A stretch of 64,000 nt of DNA from Aselliscus stoliczkanus (lineage: Eukaryota; Chordata; Mammalia; Chiroptera; Hipposideridae): positions 96,835,187 through 96,899,186 of the forward strand of contig CM066732.1 of NCBI GenBank assembly GCA_033961575.1, written 5' to 3'. The translations under genes and the position numbers were made by a program. Below are positions 44,101 through 59,100 of the stretch, one piece after another (the first letter of the stretch is position 1; the number at the start of each line of letters is the position of its first letter). The notes below the pieces were generated by a model. The model made no database searches. It was not told the origin of the DNA and saw only the letters and a program-made list of their open reading frames with translations.

Positions 44101-47100
44101 TATTGTAATCAAAGAAAACTTTCCATCTGTTTAATAGTGGAATTTAGAGTATTTTCATTACATCATAAAAATTATTTAATGGATTTATTTTAATATTTTC
44201 CATTTCACATTCCCATCTGCTTTTTACTTTTTGCATGTTAAATAGTTTATTGGGGACATCTGCACAATGCCCTCATCCAATCGTCTTTTTAAAAAATCTC
44301 CTTTGACTTCATAGCAAATGTCTACTGCAGAAGGACTGATACAACGATCTAAAGGAAAGGAGAGACCCTTTGTTCTTACACGTTCTTTCTTTGCTGGATC
44401 ACAAAAGTATGGTAAGGAATCGCTCATATGATCAGACTTAAAAACACAAGTTAGCAACCTGTCGTTTTTGACCATTTATGGTATATAGAAATACTAATGC
44501 CTCCCCCTTTCAGTAGCCATTGAGCAGGTATTAGATTGTAAAGAGTGATATGCCCTGAAGTATGGATTTTGTCCTGAGCAGAGTAAACCAATTTTAATAA
44601 AGTTTAGTTCTCGTTTCCCACTGAAACAATGGCCACTTCGTTGTTGGGTGAATGACTTCAGAGGATCTCAGTTTGCTAGGATGGTCATCTCTGATTCTGT
44701 CTCTGTTATTTATTAAAACCGGGGAAAATACACTTCTAACACACCCCTTCAACCACCTGTTCCACTTAGCAATATGGCTTAAAATAGACCTGGCTGTTGC
44801 TTGTGGTCAGGGTCATCTATAGCTGGATCCTGTTTACTAGCTAATACAGATCCAATTTAACTTAACCAACCTGTGGCAGGAAGGCTATTTTAAGTCCCCT
44901 GGCCTTGCATAAAAAACTGAGAGCTTAGGTCACAGTGTGAAGTATCTAGCCTTTACTCAAATAGACATTGGTAGGCCTCCTACTCCACCCCTGGAAACCA
45001 GCCCCTGTGGTACTCTGGAAAAGGTGAAAATATTGTCACCTCAGGCAAAGATTCATGTACAGAGATGCTCACCACAGCATTAGTTCTTGAAACAAACAAA
45101 CAAAAATCCAAATATGTAACAATAAGGGAATAAATGAAAGTATGCTATATCCATATGACAGACTGTCATAAAGCTGTTTAAAATAGTAGTGTCAATTGCA
45201 TGAGGAAATGTTTGTGACATCATGATAAATGAAAGAAGAAAAAAAGAATGCCTAAATGTTTACTATTATCCCAATTTTGTTTTAAAAATATGTGTGTATA
45301 TATATAGATATATATGTGTGTATATATGTATGTATACATATACATATGCAGTAATTTAAATTGGTAAGTATATGAGTATTAGTTTCAGGTGTACAACATA
45401 GTGATTAGACATTTATACTCATATAATATTGTATGTAAACTGTAATTGAAACATAAAAAGTGATGACGTCATAGAAATGGCAGCATGAGGTAAGTTTCTT
45501 GAAATCTCCCCTGGAGTTGACTAACAATTGAACAGCTATAATTTCACAAAGGACTCCCTGCGCAGCAGACAGGCAAGACTAAGAGAGAAGCAATTGAAAT
45601 CATCTAAAAGTGGGCAAATTGGGTGAGCGGGGGAGGAAGGAAGAGGGAAGTGTGGGGATGCTGGGGTTGCAGGATGCAGACAGGAGCTCAGGGCTACCTG
45701 CATTCCAGAGCTATAGCAGTCGCAGGAGAGGGAAGAATTCAGACTGCTAGCTCTCCCCTTCTGGTCCCGCCTGAGAAGATTGAAATCATACCAAGCATAT
45801 TCTCTAATCACAAGGCTTTGAAATTGGATATCAACTGCAAAAACAAAGCAGGACAAACCACAAATATGTGGAAATTAAACAATGTAATTTTTTGGGCCGG
45901 CTGAATGGCGCATTGATTAGGAGTTGGCTTCGGACGCCCGGTCTGAGCAGCAGGGCCCAGTTCAGATCCCACATGAGGGCCAGTGACGCTGCGCTCTCTA
46001 CAGCTAAGATGGTGAACAACAGCTTGACCTGGAGCTGGGTTCCTGTTAGTCGCCGGCAACAGCGTAGACAGCAGACCCTGTTGCAGTGGGTTGCCATGAG
46101 TTGTCATGAGTGGCTGGCAGCTGGCCTGAGCTGCCGTGAGCCTCCATGAGCTGCCGTCCAATGACTGGCAACTGACTGCCCCAGCAGGGAAGAGCACAAT
46201 GATCACAATACCAACATGGGCCCGTGAAGCAATGTCCTCCACAACTAGACTGAAGAACAAAAGGACAGCAACTTGTCTGTTCCTCTTTCCTGGTTCCCCA
46301 ACGCTGTTCCCCTCCCCCAATTCCCCAATAAAAATCTTTAAAAAAAACCAAAAAACTGGCTTGGGCTGCCTGCTCTGAGCAGCAGGGTCCCGGTTCATAT
46401 CCCACATATGAGGGCCAGTGACACTGCCCTCTACAGCTAAGATGGTGAACAACAGCTCCACCTGGAGCTGGGCTGCTGTGAGTCCCCAGGACGGCATAGC
46501 TGCAGCCCCTGTGGCAATGGGCTGCCATAGGCTACAGTGAGTGGCCAGCAGCCAGCGTGAGTGGTCATCAGCCAGTGTGAGCTGCCAAGAGCCGCCGTGA
46601 GCGGCCTTCCAGAGGCCGGCAACTGATCTGCCTCACCCGGGAACAGCACAATGATGATACCAACATGGGCCAGTGAAGCAACATCCTCCACAACTAGACT
46701 GAAGAACAAAAGGACAGCAACTTGTCTGTTCCCCTTCCCTGATTCCCCAACGCTGTTCCCTCCCCCAATTCCCCCCCCCAAAAAAAAAAGAAAAACAGAA
46801 GATGTGGTATATATACACAATGGAATACAATTCTGCCATAGGAAAAGATGAACTAGTTTGCGACAACATGGATGGATCTTGAGATTATAATGCTAAGCGA
46901 AATGAGTCAAACAGAAAAAGTCAAGAACCATATGATTTCATTGATATGTGATATATAAAACTGAAAACAACAAAGGAACAAGACAAACAAATGAAGAAAC
47001 AAAAACTCATAGACACAGACAATAGTTTAGTGGTTACTAGAGGGTAGAGGGAGAGGGGGTGGTAGATGAGGATAAAAGGGGTCAAATATATGGTGATGAA

Positions 47101-50100
47101 AGGAGAACTGACTCTGGGTGGTGAGCACACAATGTGATATATAGATGATGTATTACAGAATTGTACACCTGAAACCTATGTAACTTTACTAACCATTGTC
47201 ACCCCATAAGCAGAAAAAAAAATTATTTAAAAAAAACAAATTTTTTTTTTTTTTTGAGGGCAGTGTCACTAGCCCTCATATGTGGGACCGAACCGGGGCT
47301 GCTGGCTTCCCAAGCCAGCGCTTAACCACCGCGCCACTCGGCCGGCCCTAAAAAACAAATTTTTTTATATTAATTTGTCTATTACATATAAGGAATCTAA
47401 ATATGAAATTGAGCGCATGGGCTGATTTGTGATTTTCTTTTTATACCTTGTTACTGGTGACTAAAGGTGCTGTGTGGACAGGAGACAACAGAGCAAAATG
47501 GAGTTACCTGAAAATTTCTATCCCTATGTTACTCACTCTCAACGTTACTGGGATCTCTTTTTGTGGAGGTAAGATGAGATCCTCAGGCTTGAAGTGATAG
47601 AAAATCAAAAGCAAGGGTGCTTTCATCAGAGCTGGTCACAAATCCTTTTTCATTGGCTGTTTTTGCCAGGGATAAATGTGAGAAATAAAAAATGAGGACA
47701 GTGAAAGGGTAGCTTCAAAGCTGTTTGTGTCTTGTCTGAATAGACACAAAATAAAGTGAGAAAGGGAGCCAGTGTGCTGCTTTCCCTTGTTCCTTCATTG
47801 CTTTCTCCTTCGCACTCTTGAGAACTGAGTTTCTCTTCCTGAAACATAACTTTTCTTGTTGAAAGTGAGAAAAATATTCAACTGTAATTGGAAAACGAAT
47901 GTGAAAGCGTTGGAAATAAGTAAATAAAACTCATTATTCTGAAAAAAAAAAGAGAGAGAGAGAGAGAAATGGAGAGAACTAGAGGATTTAGCAAATCAGA
48001 AATCAGCCTTATAGAAATCCTTTTTACTCAGCAGGTTTAAAATTCTGTGACATAGTTTTACTGTTAAAAAAAAAAAAAAGATATGCTCTCGGGAAAGGTA
48101 AATTTAGTTAAGTAAGATTCTCTAATGGGCTGCCTTCCCTGAATCCCAGTAATTATCTGTAGATGAGAGATCACAATATGGAAGGGGTTCAGCGTGGCTA
48201 CAGTTCCAGGTGCTCCTTGTTTTCTGTAGAAATAGAAGTGACTTAATATCACTTTTTAGAGGCTACATCCTTTTTTTTTTTTTTCTTTTTTTTTTTGAGG
48301 GCAGTGTCACTGGTCTCTTATGTGGGACCGAACCGGGGCCCCTGGCTTCCGAAGCCAGCGCTTAACCACTGCGCCACTCGGCCGGCCCCACTTTTTGAAT
48401 GGTATGTTTTTATGGCACTGGTCCACATAAAACAGCAAATTCTGCTTACACCTCTAATTTTGATTATCTGCTTCTCTTTAGTTATTTCCATAATTTTTAT
48501 CTTCCTTTAGCTATTGCTTTCAAGAGAAATCAATTACCAAACCTCCACCCCCACACCACCTCTCAACACAGACTTATTGAATCAGGCAGACATTTTGCAA
48601 TTGCTGGAACATACCTGAATGTCGATCTTGCAGGAAAGCCTCTGGACCTTTTGATAAGAATATTCAAAGAGTATATTGTCAGATCTCCAAATAGGCTGTT
48701 TTTTTACTATGTGCTCCCTAATTTGAGGTCACAGTTTTATCCCAGCACTTTGAGTGCACATACAGCACCTTTCCTGTCAATCTTCAAGGTCTTATTTTAC
48801 CTGTGTGCCCCATTTTTTAGAAGCCTGGTTGCCTCACAAAACCTTTCTTTGACTGATTAATCAGCGGATGTAGGCGGCTTCATCGGGAATCCAGAGGCGG
48901 AGCTGATTGTGCGTTGGTACCAGGCCGGAGCCTACCAGCCCTTCTTTCGTGGCCATGCCGCCATAAAGACCAAGCGTCGAGAACCCTGGCTCTTTGGGGA
49001 GGAACACACCCGGCTCATCAGAGAAGCCATCAGAGAGCGCTATGCCCTCCTGCCCTATTGGTATTCTCTGTTCTACCGTGCACATGTGGCTTCCGAACCC
49101 ATCATGAGGTAAACAGGCTTCACCAATCAGAGGCCCCAACAACCAATATACCAACCACGGGGGAATGCCGTCAGTCAGTTTATGGACTGATTGTAAGCAG
49201 GATGCTGGCAGTTGAGGTTGCAGAAGATAACTAGATCCCCTTCTACTTTGTGATTCAAGTGTTAATATTGATATGAGACAGAAATAGAGATTTTTCAAAG
49301 AAAAAGGAAGTGATTTTGAATTCATTCAGTATTTAACCCACCAGGATCCTCTCATGAACAATTTATTCTGCCAGTCTCAGGCTCTATTTTACCCTTAGGG
49401 CTAAACCATTCCATTTTTCCTGGTGTATAAATTATATTCTGATTCTATTTTGAAGGCACGATATGAAAAATCAACTTTCTAGTTTAGAGGAAGATACACA
49501 CAGAGACACACATAGTACCCCAAGACTTCGGGATCAGCAGTTCCTACACCTGGCTCAGGCCAGAATCACCTGGGAGCTTTTTGAAACTACAGATTCCAAA
49601 GCCACAGCCCTGGACCTACTAGGAACCTCCCTGGGTAGGTCCTGGGGATCTCTATTTGTTAGGAATTTCCCTGGTGATTCTAGACATCAGCCAGCTTTGG
49701 ACACCACAGCTTTCTTACCATTCAGTAGGAAAGGGAATATATTATTACAAAGGCTAGTGAATAAACTAAAAATAAGTTTCTTTTACTGAAATATATATTT
49801 TCCTCATGAGATTGAAAAAAATTATCGAACAATTAAGTTAATAATCAGATACATAGATATTAAAAGTTTTATTATTTTTATAAGCCCAAATGCCTCCTGG
49901 TTATGTACAACAATAGCAATAACACAGAAAATAAAACCACACACCAGTCTCAGTACCCTTCAAAAATGTTGCCAGCTTGAAAACAAGATAAACCGTTTTT
50001 TTTTTTTTCATTTAAATATGTAATGATTCAGGATGTATGAAAGGCAGTGACAGCATGAAAAAAAAAATGGCACAGATTTTATATCATTATAAAATATAGT

Positions 50101-53100
50101 TTTAAAGATATTTAATTTGTTTTATACCAAATGCTTTAGGCATTTGTATTCTGCCTGTTGGAGTATTTAGTGCTCAACAGTCAGAAGGAAAAATTGCAGA
50201 TACCAGAATTCTCAATCTTTCATTGGAACATTTAAGCTAATGAATAGCTGTTTCACATAAGAAAAATACAAGTAATCATAGCAATTGCTGATAAGATCTT
50301 GAAACATATGAAGAGAGTCTTGGCTCTTTGACTTTTTCCAATTTCCTTTGAATAGTTATGAAATGGAAAATATAAGTGATTGAATCATAATAAAACATCT
50401 AATGATGTTGATGTAAGAATGTTTGTTGTTTTTTTTTTTTCCTTTCCCCAGGCCTCTGTGGGTAGAATTTCCTAATGAATTAGAGACTTTTGGTGTGGAA
50501 GATGAATACATTCTGGGTGAGCATTTATTGATTATAGTTATGAGAAATACTGTAATTATGCTCTTGTTCTTTTATTTTCTAGTGTAAGAGCACTAAAAAA
50601 AAAAAAATCCCTAATTCAAGAAAGCCAAAAAAATAAAAGTAAAAGCAATTTTCTCACCAAGATTTTTAGTGCATAAGTGGGATCATAGCTCTATTTTGTT
50701 GTCATGGAGTGCCTTTCATAATATCATTAACTTTAAATCAATCCATTCCATTTATGGATGTAATTGGCATTCTTGTTCTGGGTCCATTCCTAAGCCTGTG
50801 ATACCACTACAGGGAAGGGATGTAAAAAATAGTAGATGAGATGGTTGCTATAAAGACCCAAAAGAGCTTATTTCATTTGCAAAATTGGATTGGGGTGTGG
50901 AGGGGGGATTCTTCTTTAACAAGGATTAACCACCAAATCCAGAATATGGAAGTTTATTATATTGGGAAGCCAGACTCAACAGAAGGTTTCCCCAAAGATG
51001 GAACTCTGGAGATTGCAAACCCCAAAATGTAAAATACTTACTTCTTTAGGTCTTCACTCATCCTTAGGTCTCAATTTAAATTGCTACTTTCTGGCAGAAA
51101 ATTTTCCTGACCAAAATTACTTCTAATACCTAATTCCACCTACTTTAATCAAAGTGTGTGCCTCCTACTACATAACTTCCATTTCATTTTGCCCTTTCAC
51201 CTTTTGGGTATTGTCATAACTCTAATTAATTTGTAATTACTTATTTAATATCTATCTTCACTGAATGTAAACTCTGTGAGGACAGGGACATGTCTGTCTT
51301 ATTTGCCACTATATCTCCAGAGCTTAACTTAGCACAGTGTGTGGTACTCTGTAGGCATTCTATAAGTATTCGTTGAATTAAGGAGTGAATTCATAAATGG
51401 ATGAATTTTACATATGTGTGGCGCAAAGTTCAAAACAAAATTAATAATTCAGATTGCCTTTAAGAGAATTTTAGCCTTCCCGGTGATAATTGCACAGGGA
51501 AGAGGATCTGAGTATCCACACCGACCACACTTGTGGATAACGGCTTACCATCACCTATTTGGCTTATAGCAAACAATGAAGCACCTGGAGAAGTGCAATG
51601 GCACTTTCAAGCTACTGACACACTAGCAGCTGTGTACAAAATGAGATACACTGTGTAAGAAAGGGTCCCTTCTTATAATCCCAGTATACCGTAAGTGGAT
51701 TAATGATAGGCAATAATACAGTCACCTCTTTAAGTATCTGTCCTCCTTCTGGCAATGCATCTCTCTGACGAATCACTGGTTCAACTCACCAAGGTTTCTT
51801 CTGCCTTTAAGAATTTCACAGAGAGTGGTCCTTAAAACCACATAAGCACTCAATTAAAAGAAAAGGATGTTTTCAGACCTCTTATAATGATATTCAAATG
51901 ATATAATGATATTCAATTCTTCTCTGTTTTCAGGAAGTGCTTTATTGGTTCATCCAGTCACAGAGCCAAAAGCTACCGTGGTTGATGTGTTTCTGCCAGG
52001 ACCAAATGAGGTAAGAGTAAATGACAGTCACATAGCGTCCGTGTCTCATATCTCATCCCTCATTCTAATGAATTAACCCGTTAGGACATCGATTTCTTCA
52101 TCATGCAGTTGTGAAGACAGCTCAAATGCCTGTAGCAACTGAAGATTCTTGTGAGTCATGACCACTGTCCTCAGAGGTCAAGAAACTTAATGGAAAAGCA
52201 GGGAGAGAGAGATGAATAAGTGACCAAGGAGGGTCAGAGTAATTCTTTATCTTTACACTTAGACTTGTGTAAGTGACTCCTTGTAAACACATTGAGCTTT
52301 TGAGTAGTAAGAAATCTTTAGTCAACTATGAGGTATCAAACTCTGGGTGAAAACATAAGTATAAAGAGACTTTGCTCTTTGTTTCTGGCTCTATCTGAAT
52401 CCTGAGTTTTTTATGCCAAACACTGGTCTCCGCACACTCATGGGAGTGGATAAAAAGTGACAACAATGACTTTCTTCTATGCCCCTCCACACTTCCTCTG
52501 CTCTTTTATTGGTGATTGTCATTGATTATTGTCACTGTAGAAAATATCACCTGGACCTGCTGAAGCCCGGGGCACTGAACCCACTCAAGGCATGAGGGAC
52601 AGGTGGGAATAACCCATGGGCTTCAGAGCAGACAGCCATGGGTGATAAGAGCAACAGCCTCCAGGTACAGACTAGGGATATGTCCAAAGGAGCCAGGAGA
52701 AGAGACAGGGCAGATACTTGGGGCACCAAACCAGGGACAGAGGGTATGGAATGGAGAGCAGGCAGGAGACAGATCCTGGGGCGAGTCCTTGAGCACTGGA
52801 GCATCACCACAGGCTTCAGCAGGCAGGGGGAAGAGCCATGAAGGATACTGAACTAATGTGGCAAGACATGGCAAGACATTCCTGGGCTGTTAAGGCAAGA
52901 GGGGAGGTGGCTGAGCCAGGCCATGCTCACTGCTCAGTACGATCAAGCCCTGGTAGGGCAACACCAGGAAAACAAATGCAGTTCCAGTGTTCTCCCTCCA
53001 TCCAGCTTTACATATTTGGTTGTTGTATTGGTTTCTTGAGGCTGCTGTAGCAAATTACTACCAACTTAGTGACTTAAAATGACAAAAGTTTACTCTCTCA

Positions 53101-56100
53101 CAGCATTGGAGGCTTGAAGTCCAAAATCAAAGTATCAGCAGGGTTGGTTCCTTCTGGAAGCTCTGAGGGAGAATCTGTTCCATGGCTCTCTTCTAGCTTC
53201 CAGTGGCTGCCCACAACCCTCCGCGTTCCTGGCTTGTGGGCATTGTCTCAGTGTGTGACTCCATCTTCACAGCGCCTTCTGCTGTGTGTCTGTGTCTCTT
53301 CCTCCTATCTCTTACAAGGACACTTGTGATGACATTCAGGACCCACTTGGATAATCCTCGATAATCTCTTTATCTCAGGATCCTTAATTTAATCAAATTT
53401 GATTATGAATTTGAGAGCAATAGTCATTCCTTTCAGGAATTAGAAAGTGAATGTATCTTTTTGAGGGGCCACCAATCAGCCCGCTGCACTTGTCATGACC
53501 AATATGACAATAACCAGGCTTTTCTCCAGAATGTTCATGAATTATCTTCTTTCCCCTTGGTTTCTCCAACAATTTGCAGTTCTGAAGGTAAGGGCTCTTT
53601 ACAGAGGTTCCCCTGCTAAGCAAAAGGTGAAAAGGTGAAATACAACAACAGGTAAATAAATTGTTGCTGAGAGTTTCTCAAGTTTATTCTAACAAGTATA
53701 AGCTCCCATTAAGAGGAACTAACTCCCTTTCTGACTTAGCCACACATTTTAATTAATGACCTATCATCATTGCAAGTACATTGTTGCGAATGTATAATAC
53801 ATTCCTCCAACACCATTTTCCCAGAGCATTCTATAATTGTCTCTCATGCTTACATCTTCCCAAAGCCTGGGGAGATGAGCCAAGTCGTTTCTTGCTAGAC
53901 CGTTGCCTCGCTGGTTAGCTAATACCACATTACACTGTGCAAGGGAGCTGTCTAAAGGCCCTCACTGTCATTCTCCTCATTCCCTCTCCTTCAAGGCTTT
54001 TCTCAAATATCTCCTCCTCAGTGAGGCCTTCTCTGACCACCTGTTCAAGATTACAAACCACTTCCACTGCCCCGGTCCTTCATCCTTTATTTTTCTCCAC
54101 AGAATGTGCAGCCTTCTAACATTCTATGTATTTGTTTATATGTTTTATTATCTGTCTCTCCCATTAGAATATTAGCTTCTTGAAGGCAGTAATTTTTATC
54201 AGTTAGGTTCACACTGTATCCCCAGCATCTAGATGGGTACCTGGCACATAGTAGGCCTTCAGTAAGTACTTGCTGGGTGAGGAGCTTGGTGACTGAGTTC
54301 TAGGTCTGATCTACATAGTGTTTTGTGCCAGTTTACATAGTGTTTTGTGCCAGTTATACCCTTTCTAGGCAGGAGATCTTTGAATACTGCAAGAGAGCAC
54401 ATACTTTATACCCCTTATTTTAACAAGTTCTAGAAATGGTAGACAGGTAATCCCCAAATCTTTTTTGAATCAGTTTGGTTTTGTTGTTGTTGTTTGCCTT
54501 TCACTCCCACCAGCTCGTTATCTAGAGCTACGGGAATTCACGTAAGAAGGTCGTGACAAGAAAAGAAAGCTAAGACAATATCACTCATAAAGACAGACAT
54601 AGAAATCCTTGACAAGACATTAATATATTAAATCCAGCCAAGGAGAATACATCATGATGAGGTAGGGCTGATCTTGTTGAATTAAGAGTTCAGTATAGCT
54701 CACAATGTGATATATAGATGATGTATTACACATGTGTATACTTGAAACCTATGTAATTTTACTAACCATTGTTATCCCAATAAATTTTAATTAAAAAAAA
54801 AAGTTCACTGTAGCTAACCATAGTCAAGAAACATCTCTCGGTTCGGTCCCACATATGAGGGCCAGTAACATTGCCCTCAAAAAACAAACAAACAAAAAAA
54901 GAAACAGCCCTCTCACATTCACAGCAGGACAGTGACAGATGCAACAGCCCAGCTATATAAAGAATGTAGTAATCCCAGGAGGTGAACTTGCAAAATAGAC
55001 TCTGGCTGCCAGAAATTATACTGGGCTAGAAGAAAAAAGAGGTTTTTTTCATGCTGCATCTGATGGTATCTTAAGGATTTATCCCATCGAATTACTTTGT
55101 AGGACCTTTCTGGTACTTCAGCAACTAAACCACCTTGACAAGAATCCCAGATAAGAGTTTGGACCTCATCCCTAAATTGTATTGTATTCTGTAAAAAAAT
55201 AAAGGATCCTATATTAGTAATCCAAGTTTCCATTTGTTTTTTCTCCAAGATCTATTTCCTTCTCTGACACTTTCCTTTTCTCCTGCCTCATTTGTAATTT
55301 ATTTGCTTGCAATGTGCTGTTCTTTGTTGTTGTTTTCTCTTTCATCTCTTTTACTAATAGATGCATTACATTTTTAGAAGCCAACTGGACTGTAAAATCC
55401 ATGAGGTCTGGAACTGTGTCTTTCTGTTCACTCATGTATACCTAACAGTGCTGGGCGCTGGTAGGTTGTTTAATAAATAATTTCCGGATAGATGGATGGG
55501 TAGACAGACAAATTAGTGGCCATTTAGTCAAATTAATCCATCAACAGTAGTAATTTAGTATTTTGGGAATTTTAAAAGCTTGTGTTCTTCCAAACTTCTA
55601 CTCAAGATTTTTTTTTAATTATACTTATTTTAGCTTTCTGGTTATTTGAAATCAATACAAATGGGTGTCTCACTGAATAATGCAATTGTGAGCAGAGTTG
55701 CTCCTATATTCTTTTTCATGGGGTCTGTTCCTTTTCAGGTCTGGTATGACTCTAAGACATTTGCTCATTGGGAAGGAGCACGTACTGTGAAGATCCCAGT
55801 AGCCTTGGACACAGTAAGTTATTAACACTGTTATTTTTTCCCTGTTGTGCTGTATTAGTCTGCTTAGACTGCTATAGCAGAATACCACAGACTGGGTGGC
55901 TTAAACAACAGAATTTATTTCCTCACAATTCTGGAGGCTGGAAGTCCCAGATTAAGATGCCAACCAATTCAGTTCCTGGTGAGAACTGTCTTTCGGCACG
56001 TAGACAGGCACCTTTTTACTGTGTCCTCACATGGCAGAGGGAGAGAGTGAGCTATCGATCAGATCAGGGCCCCTCTCTTATGACCTCATTTAGCCTTAAT

Positions 56101-59100
56101 TCTATAAAGGCCCTATCTCCAGATATAGTTATATTAGAGACTGGGGTTTCAACATGTGAATTTGGGGAGACCATACAAGCATTCAGCCCATAACACATGC
56201 CTAATATAGAAAGAACCAAGGACATTAGTGTTCTGCATAGTAATGCACACATATAGAGACACACAGGTTAGTGGTTGCCCAGGGCTGGGGAAGCAATGGG
56301 AGTGACTGCTAATGGGCACAGGGACTCTTTTGGGGTGAAGAAAATGTTTTAACATTGATTGTGATATGGCTGCATGATTCAGCATATACTAAAAAACCAT
56401 TTAACTGTATGTTTTAAATGGATGAATTGTATAAAGCTGTTTGTGAAAAAAAAAAGTATAAACTTAACATATACTCTGCATTTTTTTTTTTTTTTAAGCT
56501 GAGCCATCCTGCCATCTGTTGGCAACTCAGCATCGAACTGCTGTTGCTCAGAGCTCAGCTCACACTCTTGAGCGAGCTCTTAACCAACTGAGCCACTTGG
56601 CTGGCCCATATATACTCTGATTTTACAACTGCTCCCCAAATATTTATATTGTATGTCTAAGAAAAATAATAACACCAATGACAGAGAGCCAACATGATGC
56701 TCTCCACACATGCCATACAGAATGTCCTTCTGTAGGACAAGTCAAAAAACACGAGTTTTTAATTGTAACCCTGGACTTCTAGGCCTAAAGGAATGCTATC
56801 AGTTATGGTAATAGAATCAAAGTGGCCCATCCAGGCTGAATTTCTGAATGGAAGTTGGCTCTTGCAGCTGAATCACAACCACCATTATAAGCTCTCAGTA
56901 ATGTGAAGATGAATAAATAGATATTGATGCTATTTTTTTAATTGTCAGCAGCAATATGAACTCCATTATAAAGAAAATTATTTCAGATGTCAACTTTCAG
57001 ATATAGAAGAGATCTTAACATTCATCTACTCTAATCCCACATGCTTACAGGTGAAGAAATTGAGGTAGAGAGAAGTTAAATTATTTGTCCAGAGTTGTGG
57101 CTAGACTATGGCAGAACTGAAACAAGACCCCAGGTCAGCTGGACTCCCACTTCAGCCCATTCCATACTAACTTACTACCTCGTTCTTTGAGGGGGAAAAA
57201 AAAAAAAAGAGAGAAATAGAGAGAATGGCCGATGAGAGTGGGGAGATAGATATGCTTTACTTCTTGTTGCCAACTGTAAATCAAGCAGAGAGTGGATATC
57301 TTAACTACTCCACTCTCACTCCCTACTTCATTTATACTCTTATACTCTTCCTGTTTGTACTTTACTCAGAGTGAAGTATAAGCCCTCATGTGACCCAGGG
57401 AGCTTCCTTATAGAGGATTGTGCTAGAAGGCAGGAAACCTACTGCTTTCCCTGCTGTCAGTGCCATTCCAGAAGACCCATGTGGTTGGAGTCACTTAAAG
57501 TACCATTGGTGGCCTCTATAACAGAAGTTCCAAATTTATCCTCAGAATTGAGTCATTCATCCTGGTGAACCAGAGAAGCAGGGAGCAAGAATGGTATAGG
57601 GTGCAGTGAGTAAAGACAAAAGTCATCTCCCCCAAACCAAGAAACTACCATCTTTTCTGTAAACACAGACACATATACATCCGGGCCTGCTTACACAGAG
57701 AGAAAAATTCATTGCTTAGCAGGGCCCTAGGAATAAACATATTTATTTTATTAATAGGAAAATTTAAAAACATATACAAAATAGGAAAACCTACTGATAG
57801 GATAAGCAGAATATGTAATCAGTTGATTAAGGGTGAGAACTTTCTCTAATAATTAAAAAATGGACCATTTTTAGTGTTTGAGTTCTTTTCCTTTTAATGC
57901 CAGAGCCGCCATGTTTGCCATCTCTCTGTTCACAAATTTATTTTGCCTTTGAGTCTGTACTTGTAAAGAATGAAGTCTTATACAATGAAATATTTTAAAA
58001 TTCTACTATGAAATTGCCTTATATGAATACTCCTGAGAGTGTTGCTCTGTTATAGATACCAGTGTTTCAGCGAGGTGGAAGTATAGTACCAACAAAGACC
58101 AGGATAGGAAACTCCACAGGCTGGATGACTGATTTCCCATATGGTCTCCGAGTGGCTCTAAGCAGTAAGGTATGTGGGAATGTTACCTTTACACATCCCA
58201 TTTGTTACTACATTGTCTTTTTGCAGTGGTAGCCTTTTGAGTGTGTGACAATGTGTGGAAGTGGTGCATCTGATGTTTATCAAAGTTTTGAATCATTTCT
58301 GAATCATTGTCTAGCTTGTCCGACTTTGTTCTTAAGGGAATTCTGAGAATTAGAAATGATAGGAATTTCCTCTGGGGTACTGTGACCCTTGGTGCCCTGC
58401 AGCTTGGCATTGATTACCATTGGACTGAAAAGTCAATGGGGGCGTAGGCAGACTGCAACATGGGTTAGCTCTGAAACTCAGTCTTCCATAAAAGGGTATC
58501 TGTATCTATGCCATTTCAGGGACACCGCCCCCACGCAATGACTTCCGTTCTCATCAGATGGCTCAAACAACTAAAATCTCCTTGGGTTAAGCGTGAAAGG
58601 ATCCAGAATTGATCTGTCCTTTTGAGCCAAGTGAGGCCTATAGCAGATTCCTCTCCTATCCATTTGCCCAAATACAGTACCAAACATAAATTCTTACTCT
58701 TATGCAAATATAAAATAATTAAGCTTTCTTTCTCTTACATCTTTCTTTTTCATCTATTTCACTTAGCCTTGTTTTCTTGGGCCAAACTGGACCTCCAGCG
58801 CATGAGAGGCCACAGAATAAATACAAGAGATCCATGACCCCTCAAGCATTGTAACAACAATAACAGCAAACTGCCATATGGAATGCTGTGACATTGTCTG
58901 ATGTACACAAGGAGTCTTCTTACTAAAGAAATGTAGGAACTAGACACCACCTCTTAATTGAGGATCTTCTAAAGATAGTTGATCCCATTATATACTAATT
59001 TTTTTTAAACTTCAGTTTCATTCTATGAACTTTCATGACCTGTTGTCACATTCTAAAACAGTATTTTCAGGGAAGCCACCTATGCCACTAATCATACTTC

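Larger units (their letters stand above)
45460..47225 (+). mobile_element. L1 with large internal deletion and nested SINEs
   Basis: A 5' UTR-like start (ATAGAAATGGCAGCATGAGGTAAG) is followed by an ORF2 patch (ATATCAACTGCAAAAACAAAGCAGG..ATGTGGAAATTAAACAA), two long SINEs, and the L1 3' end (TATACACAATGGAATACAATTCTGCC...CCTGAAACCTATGTAACTTTACTAACC). Most of ORF1 and ORF2 is missing. Confidence 0.7.

Noticed and set aside
45808..46528. Minus-strand open frames of 229 and 160 codons
   Set aside because: They are entirely the complement of two long SINEs, and similar frames appear in the SINEs at 7761 and 22234.
48399..48860. Plus-strand open frame of 153 codons in intron 16
   Set aside because: It starts inside SINE flank, has no known motif and ends next to the exon 17 acceptor; likely chance.
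48861..49325. Minus-strand open frame of 154 codons
   Set aside because: It is the shadow of GANC exon 17, whose plus-strand frame matches GH31 motifs and has proper splice sites.
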